DNA of 35,456 nucleotides from the NCBI GenBank assembly GCA_900313515.1, contig OMRK01000197.1, positions 1 through 35,456 on the forward strand, given 5' to 3'. The translations under genes were made by a program, and so were the position numbers. The stretch is from an uncultured bacterium (GTDB lineage: Bacteria; Vulcanimicrobiota; Xenobia; Xenobiales; Xenobiaceae). The notes below the pieces were generated by a model. It worked only from the letters and a program-made list of their open reading frames with translations. It was not told the origin of the DNA and did no database searches. How positions within the stretch are numbered: position 1 is the first letter of the stretch; every line of letters starts with the position of its first letter. Below, one piece after another: positions 1 to 6,840 of this stretch.

Positions 1-144
1 CATCCGGTGCGATTAGCTATAAGTGGTGTGGGCAACGGACCTAGCTTATTCCACATGATGGAGGTTTTGGGTAAGGAGACCTGCGTGCGTCGTTTAAATA
101 AGGCCTTGGAGTGCCTTAAGGCTGGAGATGACGGGAAAGCCTAA
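1..144 (+). CDS. gltX: Glutamyl-tRNA synthetase, C-terminal end (partial)
   Basis: The first 144 bases read in frame 1 as 47 residues and a TAA stop; the gene enters from the left edge. The translation contains RLAISG, then [14 protein letters not shown], then [10 protein letters not shown]. This matches the last segment of bacterial glutamyl-tRNA synthetases, where a strand of the type R-[VL]-A-[VLI]-[TS]-G is followed by a helix ending in LGKE and a final R-[LI]-N-K-A-L helix. That region is part of the anticodon-binding helical bundle. GltX charges tRNA-Glu, which is also the substrate of the C5 tetrapyrrole route that hemL (24877-26154) completes. The last 51 bases overlap the 3' end of the convergent HAD gene. 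The identification rests on a short tail, but the pattern is specific. Confidence 0.8.
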   Translation, partial: HPVRLAISGVGNGPSLFHMMEVLGKETCVRRLNKALECLKAGDDGKA

Positions 145-999
145 AGCCGCGGCTTCCTGGCGACTGGCCTGGCTGTTGTATCCCCATGCAGCCAGGACAG
201 GACGCACACCTAATTCCTGGGCCGATTTGAGATTATCCAAGACATCATCTACAAACATGATTTGAGTAGGGGAAACTTGGGTAATCTCGGCCAGGTGTTG
301 CAGTTGTTGGCGCTTATCCAAGCTGTACTCTTTGGAAATTATGGGTAGCTGAAGATCGATAGTGCGAAGTAGGGCTAAAGCTGAGGCTTTGTCTTTAGTG
401 GTGCATATGCTTAGGTGATTGAATTTTTCTGCCAGTTTGCCTATGGCTTCGCGTACACCGGGGAAGGGACCTTGGCAGTCCATCCATTCCCGGGTATGTT
501 CCTCGCGCAGGAAAATGCGTTTCTCCACCAATTGACGGCCGGATTCTGCCAAAGTCTGGCTCTTCTTTCGGCTAAGCTCCATAAATAGAGGCAGGGAGTA
601 GTCCTGCAGGCTGAGCCGAATCATGGGAGCTGGCCAGTCGTCTTTGCACCACGGCTTCAAGCTGTGGTCGGAAAGCTTGGGCGCTTCAGGAGCGACTTCC
701 AGGCACATGGTCTCGCCTATCTCCAATATCAGGGCAAATTCCTCGCCACGCCTGGCTAGCCAGCGACCAGACAGAAATAGCTGCTCGGGACATTGGGCCC
801 AGCGTCCGAATCTATCGTACCAGACTTCCTGGGCGGTCATGTAACACTCTCGCTGGGTGTCCCAGATGACTCCATCGAAATCTAAAGCCAAAACAGAGGG
901 TTTAGCGGAAGTAACGCAGGACAGCAGAACTTCAGTCGACGCGGCATCCGCGCCACCTTGGGAAATACCGGCTGGTACTGAAAATGTTTCTCTTGACAT
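94..999 (-). CDS. HAD-superfamily hydrolase
   Basis: A 301-residue protein of the haloacid dehalogenase superfamily, probably a cytoplasmic phosphatase. Motif I is DFDGVIWDT at residues 40-48, with nucleophile Asp40 and acid/base Asp42. Motif II is probably the Thr pair at 200-201 (ICTTKD), and motif III lysine is Lys223 or Lys229. Motif IV is VDDVLDN at 250-256, with metal-binding Asp251/Asp252. The roughly 130 residues between motif I and the Rossmann core form a long helical cap, as in phosphoglycolate-phosphatase-like enzymes. The substrate cannot be read from sequence. The ATG lies four bases after the stop of the upstream MoxR gene, so the two are probably co-transcribed. The 3' end overlaps gltX by 51 bases on the other strand. 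The first 30 residues are not part of the fold and the true start could be further in. Confidence 0.85.
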   Translation of the reverse strand: MSRETFSVPAGISQGGADAASTEVLLSCVTSAKPSVLALDFDGVIWDTQRECYMTAQEVWYDRFGRWAQCPEQLFLSGRWLARRGEEFALILEIGETMCLEVAPEAPKLSDHSLKPWCKDDWPAPMIRLSLQDYSLPLFMELSRKKSQTLAESGRQLVEKRIFLREEHTREWMDCQGPFPGVREAIGKLAEKFNHLSICTTKDKASALALLRTIDLQLPIISKEYSLDKRQQLQHLAEITQVSPTQIMFVDDVLDNLKSAQELGVRPVLAAWGYNSQASRQEAAALGFPVISSLKALQGLI

Positions 1000-1003
1000 A
1001 TAC

Positions 1004-1951
1004 CTAGGGCACCTGTACGCTGTTTAAAATATCTCCAATTAGCTTTTCTGCTGCCCAGCTGGCTTCGCGGAAATCCTGATCGGCCAAAATTAAGCGATGC
1101 TCTAAAACAATGGGGGCCAGATCCTTGATATCATCGGGCAGAACATAGTCTCGTTTGTGAAGGACGGCCCAAGCTTGGCTCAGACGGTAAAGAGTCTGCG
1201 AGGCTCGAGGACTGGCACCTAAAGAGATCTGATCGTTGTGGCGGGTAGCATCTACCACGGCCACGATATAGCGGCGTACGTTGGCTTCGAGCCTAACGGT
1301 GCGTATGCACTGGATGGCCTCGGCCAGATCGTTGTTAGAACAGACTGCCTGCAGTTTTTCCAAAGGGTGCTCCAGGCGCTGATCTTCCAGAAGCTGGGCC
1401 TCCGCCTCCAAGGAAGGATAGCCCATGTGCAGTTTGACGGCAAAACGATCTAACTGAGCTTCCGGCAGGGGGAAGGTGCCTTCGTATTCTATGGGGTTTT
1501 GAGTGGCTACCACTATGAAGGGAGTGGGCAGGGTATGAGTATTGCCATTTACTGTAGCCTGGTGCTCTTCCATGCATTCCAGTAGAGCTGACTGCATTTT
1601 AGGGGTAGCTCGGTTAATCTCATCGGCCAAAAGTAAATTGCTGAAGACCGGCCCGGGATGAAACTTAAATTGTTCGCTACTGCGCTCGTAAATGGTAGTT
1701 CCCAGAAGATCGGACGGCAAAAGATCGGGAGTACACTGCACACGTGAAAAGGTGCCGCCGATCGACTTGGCCAGAGCTCTGCACAGAACGGTTTTACCTA
1801 CACCCGGGACGTCTTCAAAAAGAATGTTACCACCAGCCAGAACCGTTGCGGTAGCCTTGAGTATCACATCATCCTTGTCAACAATGACACCTTTTACGTT
1901 GCGGATTATGGCTACACCCAAGTTGTGGGCTTGCTCTAAAGTACACGGCAT
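1004..1951 (-). CDS. MoxR-family AAA+ ATPase (copy 1)
   Basis: A 315-residue AAA+ ATPase of the MoxR family. The Walker A loop is PGVGKT at residues 49-54 and Walker B is LLLADEINR at 106-114. The MoxR signatures TPDLLPSDLLG, FHPGPVF, ATQNP and LPEAQLDRF are all present. MoxR proteins are chaperone-like ATPases that typically work with VWA or DUF58 proteins on maturation of enzyme complexes or the envelope. This copy has no DUF58 gene beside it; it follows a phosphoesterase gene whose 3' end it overlaps by 16 bases, and it is followed after four bases by the HAD gene. An AGGAG lies 12 bases before the ATG, inside the phosphoesterase gene. It differs clearly from the second MoxR at 5505-6518, so the duplication is not recent. 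Confidence 0.93.
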   Translation of the reverse strand: MPCTLEQAHNLGVAIIRNVKGVIVDKDDVILKATATVLAGGNILFEDVPGVGKTVLCRALAKSIGGTFSRVQCTPDLLPSDLLGTTIYERSSEQFKFHPGPVFSNLLLADEINRATPKMQSALLECMEEHQATVNGNTHTLPTPFIVVATQNPIEYEGTFPLPEAQLDRFAVKLHMGYPSLEAEAQLLEDQRLEHPLEKLQAVCSNNDLAEAIQCIRTVRLEANVRRYIVAVVDATRHNDQISLGASPRASQTLYRLSQAWAVLHKRDYVLPDDIKDLAPIVLEHRLILADQDFREASWAAEKLIGDILNSVQVP

Positions 1952-3057
1952 TCTACTTCTGAACTCCTAAGAACAAGTGAGCGCAACGGAGCCTGAATGC
2001 TGTTCTCATTGGGTGTGTAAGTTTCCACGAATGCCTTTGAACCGGGAGAACCATGGACATCGATGTTGATAACTCTATCGTCATAGGCCTTAACATGATC
2101 TGTGTCTCGGGAAAGGGGAGTATGGCCTATAACACAGCTATTGCAGCCAAATCCGTCAAGCATGTCGGTCATTTCCGAATCGGTAAACTGACGGGTGCGA
2201 GTTCCTGACTGGTAATCGTAGCCCCAGACCTTGCGCCCCCAGATAAAGCTTTCTCTAGCTTGTAAATAGGAGCTCTCTGGAAGCTCAGCCAGATTCTGCA
2301 TGGGAATCCAGAACTCTCTACTGTCGGGCACAGAGTGGGAGAAGAGGCGACCATTGACCACAACACCAAGATAAAGGTTATCTTCCAAAAACTGCGAGGC
2401 GCCGGCATGCATGATCTCGGCCCACTTATCTAAGCCTCCGAAGCCTTCGGCCGTGCCTTCGCCACCCTGACACCACCAGTTTACAAAACCCAGCGATTCC
2501 TCGATTTGGTCATCATTCAAACCTTTATTGGAGAGCTGGAGGCGGAGTATGGGCCAATTTTTTGTGGTGAGCAACGTATTCTGAATGAAACTGGGCGTAA
2601 GATAATTGATAACCTTGGCCGACTCCATCATCATAAGGTCATGGTTGCCCAAGATGGGATAAAAACGACTGTCAAAGTCGTATTTAAAGTGGCGCAAGCG
2701 CTCCATATCCTGCTTAATGCTGACAATAAGTTCAATAATGTGGCGAGGACCCTCCAAGGCCTCGTAGGGGGACTGCTCTGTGGAAGACTCTAAGGGCTCA
2801 CCGCGCCAGTCCACATAATCGCCGATAAAGATTAAATCGACACGATCCGCCGCAGGATTCCATTTGGTAGTGCCGGGCAACAAGAAATTTAATTCGCGCA
2901 GATATCGCAGCAAGCGGAAATAATCACCGTGCAGGTCACCTACGGCTAAAATTGTACGCTCCCTATCGTCTATAGGGGGGCGCCCATTGTCATCTTTTAC
3001 GCTCTGATCGTTGAGATTATCGGCGTTGTTCAGTAAATTGGCTTTTATAGAATCCAT
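1936..3057 (-). CDS. Calcineurin-like metallophosphoesterase
   Basis: A 373-residue phosphoesterase of the PPP/calcineurin type, cytoplasmic (no signal peptide). The metal-binding blocks are visible in order: GDLHGD at residues 40-45, GDYVDWRG at 79-86, GNHDLMM at 137-143 and VIGHTPLS near 320. GDLHG / GDYVDRG-like / GNHD is the arrangement of Ser/Thr phosphatases and bis(5'-nucleosyl)-tetraphosphatases. Here Trp stands where most have Arg in GDYVDRG. The substrate may be a phosphoprotein or a nucleotide and cannot be decided. The reading frame is open to a further ATG at 3183, but I chose the ATG at 3057 because GGAG lies eight bases upstream and conserved sequence begins soon after it. The gene sits between the secreted TPR gene and MoxR copy 1. 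Confidence 0.85.
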   Translation of the reverse strand: MDSIKANLLNNADNLNDQSVKDDNGRPPIDDRERTILAVGDLHGDYFRLLRYLRELNFLLPGTTKWNPAADRVDLIFIGDYVDWRGEPLESSTEQSPYEALEGPRHIIELIVSIKQDMERLRHFKYDFDSRFYPILGNHDLMMMESAKVINYLTPSFIQNTLLTTKNWPILRLQLSNKGLNDDQIEESLGFVNWWCQGGEGTAEGFGGLDKWAEIMHAGASQFLEDNLYLGVVVNGRLFSHSVPDSREFWIPMQNLAELPESSYLQARESFIWGRKVWGYDYQSGTRTRQFTDSEMTDMLDGFGCNSCVIGHTPLSRDTDHVKAYDDRVINIDVHGSPGSKAFVETYTPNENSIQAPLRSLVLRSSEVECRVL

Positions 3058-3329
3058 ATGGCTATCTCCGGCGGATTTAAGTAGGTAGCCGCACGTAGAA
3101 AAAGTGACTGGCCCCCAACTGGAGCTAACCGAGTTCTCTTTAACAAAGGTCCATTCCTTCACCTGCAGGTACTGGGCTGACATCTGTCTTTCTGCCCTGC
3201 CGGAATTGTGCGGGCTGTTAGGTCGTAGGGGGGCTCCCGGAGCGACTGGAATTTATAGCATTAATGCCTGGGAGCATCGGGGGGTGCACAACGTCTGTGG
3301 GGATTACCCGAAGATGCGGGAGTATCCCA
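3058..3329. other. Intergenic spacer between TPR gene and phosphoesterase
   Basis: A stretch of 272 bases without a convincing gene. On the minus strand a TGC-TATAAA sequence (complement of 3252-3260) resembles an extended -10 box, but no -35 box sits at the right distance. The phosphoesterase frame stays open to 3183; the extra N-terminal residues it would add carry no recognisable feature. Confidence 0.4.
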
Positions 3330-5381
3330 TCAGTAACCGTAGGCAGACTCGTCTCTAAGCAGGAATTCTTTTAAGTTCTCCTGGTTGGCTGAACTCGAGG
3401 CTGAACTACCGTCTAAGGAATCAAGATCGAAGGAAGAAAGATCGATCTTGGCGGCAAAAACCTGTTCATGAATTTCTTTGGCTAACGCGGCGGCAGTGTC
3501 GTAATTACTCTTGGTCAGCTTAACCTTGGCTCTGGACAAAACACGACCATCCGGCCCTAAAAGGCTGGCGCAGTAGGAATCAGTCTGTAGGTAGAACTGC
3601 AGAGTCAAGCCCTGGTTTGTTACCTTAAAGCGTGGAGATTTGGCAATCATACCCGACAAGATGTTTCCTGACTGGGAGCCATCGCTTTGGCAAACAACGG
3701 GAACTCTGCCTTCGGTGTGGCGAATAGCCGCAGGAGTTGAGGTTATAAGCTGGGCATATTTTTGGGCGGCCTCCCTATAATTACCTTGGCTGTAATCTAT
3801 TTGGGCCAGTCTGGCCAACGACCAAGCCCGTACTAGCTTGACCGCTTTGGGTAAGGTCACCAAAGTTTTCTCAAAATTCTTCTTGGCCGTATCTTTGTTG
3901 CCGAATAGGTAAGCAATTTCTGCTTTATGGAGCAGCAGATAGGGTTCTTCCACCGGCAGATTCTTGTCTTGCTGACGCAGAATTCTGTTTATAGCATCGT
4001 TGCAGACGCCTGGCCCGAGTATCTTATTTAAAAATGGCTTGTAACATTCTGGAGCGGTTATGCCCTGAGACCGGTAAGGTCTCAAACTGGAAGCTATGCG
4101 GCCATTTTCTGTCATTAAAGCCCGCAGGCGTGAGGAAGAACGCCAAAGCTCGTAATCCATGCGAAGGATATCCCAACGCAACTCCAAGCTCTTACTGAAG
4201 GGAGTCCAACTGAGCATCTCGCGGTAATACTCGCGCAGAGCCTTGACTGCCGCGTACCAGGTGAGCAGGTTGCCGGCCTCGGCCTGATCCACATCCACCG
4301 ATGAACCACCCTGGCGATCTGGCCTATTGACCAATTTGCTCAGCCGAAATGTTGCTTCTCCTATCCAACCTAACTCCAAAAAGAGGCAGCCGCTAGTTTG
4401 CAGATTGTCGGCCATAAACTGTTGGTACAGGAAGGGCTTGAGGGCGCGGGAGTATTGGTAGGTTTTGACCAGAGCCTGAGAAGCTTCGGCAAACTTAGCC
4501 TCAGAGATGTAAAGATCGGTAAGATCACCATAGGGGTTTGTGTATGACTGATCGCTAAAGGGGGCGTTGCTAGCCTCGTTAAAGAGCTGTTCGGCCTCGT
4601 CGAAGCGGCCCAGAGCCAGACAGGTCTCGCCAAGGTTTCTCAAAACGGTAGGATCGGGTGCCTCTCCTCGGCGGCGTCTTTCGCTTATCAGGTTAGAGAA
4701 GGCGTTGTAGGCCGCCTGTTCGTTGCCGCACTCCGACTCTAGAGCTCCCAGAGAGTTCCAGGCTATCTCAACTGCCGCATTATTCCCCGAGTTGAAGGCA
4801 CGCGTCAAAACTTTGCGAGCCTCATCTTCTCGATTCAGTTTCATGAGCGGCCAGGCTTTCTCCACTTCAAGGTAGGAAAGGCCAGGTATATGTTTTGTAA
4901 GACAATCTATGGCTTTGATTTTCTCTTTATATCTGTCCATTTCCCCCAAAACCTGGATAAGCTCCACCTGAGAGGCTATGAACAAAGAATATTTGTTGCT
5001 ATAGGTACTTCTACCCTTGATATCTTCGATGATGTAGTCGCGGGCTTTCTCCAGATGGTAACGTGAACGTGGCAGATCTCCCTCGGCTCGGTGGAAGACT
5101 ACGCCTAAAACGGCGTGACCTTCTACAGAATGGGGATCTTGAGCAATCTTGGCCTCGGCGAACTTGCGCCAGGAGATCATGTTGTCTGTGTCGTTAGTTA
5201 TAGCAAACAGAGCAGGGCCGTCTATAGGCCTCTTGCTCAGGGTTTCGTAGGTGTTACTCTTGGGTGAAGGTTTGCTTAGGGCCGGTTCGCTTAAAAAGGG
5301 CAGAAGCAGGGCCGCAAGAAGAATAACAGCCAACAGAGTTCTAAAACTAAAAGTAGCGTTAGAATACCTATTATCTTTCAT
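3330..5381 (-). CDS. Secreted TPR-repeat protein
   Basis: A 683-residue exported protein. The N terminus has a basic stretch, a hydrophobic core (about residues 14-32) and an ALS-KP cleavage-like site, so it is probably periplasmic. The body consists of helical tetratricopeptide-type repeats, for example VEGHAVLGVVFHRAEGDL, AWNSLGALESECGNEQAA and LRNLGETCLALGRFDEAE. A further TPR group lies near residues 500-570 (AEIAYLFGNKDTAKKNFEK, LARLAQIDYSQGNYREAA). The last 100 residues are not repeats and contain two cysteines. TPR proteins act as protein-protein scaffolds. Between two MoxR genes, it could be the exported partner of the MoxR/DUF58/transglutaminase machinery; that is inference. The second ATG (5381) is chosen over the one at 5387 because AGAGG lies nine bases before it but only three before the other. 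Confidence 0.85.
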   Translation of the reverse strand: MKDNRYSNATFSFRTLLAVILLAALLLPFLSEPALSKPSPKSNTYETLSKRPIDGPALFAITNDTDNMISWRKFAEAKIAQDPHSVEGHAVLGVVFHRAEGDLPRSRYHLEKARDYIIEDIKGRSTYSNKYSLFIASQVELIQVLGEMDRYKEKIKAIDCLTKHIPGLSYLEVEKAWPLMKLNREDEARKVLTRAFNSGNNAAVEIAWNSLGALESECGNEQAAYNAFSNLISERRRRGEAPDPTVLRNLGETCLALGRFDEAEQLFNEASNAPFSDQSYTNPYGDLTDLYISEAKFAEASQALVKTYQYSRALKPFLYQQFMADNLQTSGCLFLELGWIGEATFRLSKLVNRPDRQGGSSVDVDQAEAGNLLTWYAAVKALREYYREMLSWTPFSKSLELRWDILRMDYELWRSSSRLRALMTENGRIASSLRPYRSQGITAPECYKPFLNKILGPGVCNDAINRILRQQDKNLPVEEPYLLLHKAEIAYLFGNKDTAKKNFEKTLVTLPKAVKLVRAWSLARLAQIDYSQGNYREAAQKYAQLITSTPAAIRHTEGRVPVVCQSDGSQSGNILSGMIAKSPRFKVTNQGLTLQFYLQTDSYCASLLGPDGRVLSRAKVKLTKSNYDTAAALAKEIHEQVFAAKIDLSSFDLDSLDGSSASSSANQENLKEFLLRDESAYGY

Positions 5382-5504
5382 GAACATTAACCTCTGCGCA
5401 GGTTTGGGCCCTGCAGCCCTCAGCCGACTCTAAGAAGCGATCAGTTTGACTATTACTATACTTAAAGTTAGAGAGTTTGAGAAGTTCGCCGTTTAATTTA
5501 TAAA

Positions 5505-6518
5505 CTAGCGTTTTCTGAGAGTAGAGCGGCACAGATCTTCTAAAGGCTTTTTGCAGCACTCGCGGATGACCTTAATGGGGTCTTCCATGCCGGCGGTAAG
5601 CTCTAAGCGGTGGGCAAATACGTAGGGCACCAAGTAGGAAACATCATCTGCTGTGACATAATCGCGGGCCCGTTTTAAGGCGCAAGCCTTAAGGGCGGGA
5701 ATCATGAGTACTAAGCTTCGGGTTGAGATACCCTGGGCCACGTAAGGAGATTGACGCAGAGCATTGGCCATATCTACCAAGCACTGGTTGATGCGATCGT
5801 CTACATAAATGAAGTTGTCCACCGACTGGCGGGCCTCTAAGATGGCCGACTTGGGAACCATGGGAAAGTCGTTGCCCGGAGGAGTACAGCGTTCGTGGAT
5901 TGAACGCAGCACATCCAGTTCTGAATCGCGGTCGATGTTGTTCATGCGGATCTTAAAGAGGAAGCGGTCATGTTGAGCCACTGGTAAGGGATAGGTACCG
6001 GCTTGATCGCGAGGGTTCTGAGTGGCAATTACAAAGAAGAGCCGGCCCAGAGCATGCGAGGTGTTGTCCACTGTAACTTGCTTCTCTGCCATAGCCTCCA
6101 GCATGGCCGATTGCACCTTGGGGGAGGTACGGTTAATTTCGTCGGCTAAAACGACATGGGCGAAGAGAGGGCCCGGCCGGAACGTGAAAGATCCGCTGTC
6201 AGGCTCAAAAATGGTCATGCCGGTAATGTCTGAAGGCAACAGGTCAGGTGTAAATTGAATCCTGCGGAACATGGTGATGGGAGGCTCTGGCTTATCGTTA
6301 TAGATAGACTCACCCAGGGCTTTAGCCAAAGTGGTTTTGCCCGATCCAGGAAAATCTTCCAAAAGTACGTGCCCATCGGCCAGAATGGCAACCAAAATCA
6401 GTTCGATCACCTGATCACGTCCACGAACTGCCCTTTTCAGGCGGGATTCGAGGGTGAGCAGCAGATTATAGGCTTTATCCAAGAGCACCGCTCGGTTGGC
6501 TTGTGAGGTTCTATCCAA
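5505..6518 (-). CDS. MoxR-family AAA+ ATPase (copy 2)
   Basis: A 337-residue MoxR-type AAA+ ATPase. Walker A is FPGSGKTT (residues 56-63) and Walker B is VVLADEINR (122-130). MoxR blocks TPDLLPSDITG, FRPGPLFAHV and ATQNP follow, then the C-terminal lid helices (residues 235-320). The order DUF58, transglutaminase, MoxR on the same strand is the classic MoxR partnership, so this copy is the likelier partner of the DUF58 protein. The start codon is TTG (complement of 6516-6518), preceded by AGGGAGG eleven bases upstream; no ATG lies near. A structured spacer of 322 bases separates it from the transglutaminase gene, and 123 bases separate it from the TPR gene that follows. Confidence 0.93.
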   Translation of the reverse strand: MDRTSQANRAVLLDKAYNLLLTLESRLKRAVRGRDQVIELILVAILADGHVLLEDFPGSGKTTLAKALGESIYNDKPEPPITMFRRIQFTPDLLPSDITGMTIFEPDSGSFTFRPGPLFAHVVLADEINRTSPKVQSAMLEAMAEKQVTVDNTSHALGRLFFVIATQNPRDQAGTYPLPVAQHDRFLFKIRMNNIDRDSELDVLRSIHERCTPPGNDFPMVPKSAILEARQSVDNFIYVDDRINQCLVDMANALRQSPYVAQGISTRSLVLMIPALKACALKRARDYVTADDVSYLVPYVFAHRLELTAGMEDPIKVIRECCKKPLEDLCRSTLRKR

Positions 6519-6840
6519 GGTAAATTAGGCCTCCCTATTTTTTAATTTAAAATAATTTTTATCGATTGACATCGGTTTTCTATCGGGTGTACTTTGCTGG
6601 TTCGCTCTGCACCTTTCGGTTACTTCGCCTTAGTTTTAATTGGCTTTGTGAGCTTCCAGACACTAGAAGTCTTTCGGGCACCAGGCCTTCTGCTCCGGTG
6701 GGTAGTCCTCCCGCCTTAAGGGCTAGACTGGCGGAGAGCTACCTCGTCGTTGTCGGGAGCTGGCAGGCGGTGGCTCTTATGGCTTTGATAAACGGCCATC
6801 ACCCGCCTGTCGCGCCCGACTGTCCGGAAAGTGAGCATGA
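6519..6840 (-). other. Structured intergenic spacer with two hairpins
   Basis: A stretch of 322 bases between the transglutaminase stop and the TTG start of MoxR copy 2. No gene is convincing in it. Two imperfect inverted repeats stand side by side. One pairs 6702-6715 with 6730-6742; the other pairs 6752-6774 with about 6794-6820 around a short loop. Neither is followed by a T-run on the minus strand, so they are not ordinary intrinsic terminators. An AT-rich block at 6535-6560 lies just upstream of the MoxR ribosome-binding site and could hold its promoter. The spacer may be a structured leader, an attenuator or a small RNA gene. Confidence 0.45.

Noticed and set aside
3058-3183. N-terminal extension of the phosphoesterase to the ATG at 3183
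   Set aside because: The added 42 residues carry no signal peptide or family pattern, and the inner ATG has a GGAG at good distance.
6566-6594. TTGACA at 6566-6571 as a plus-strand promoter
   Set aside because: The element 17 bases later (GTACTT) is a poor -10 box and no plus-strand gene follows.
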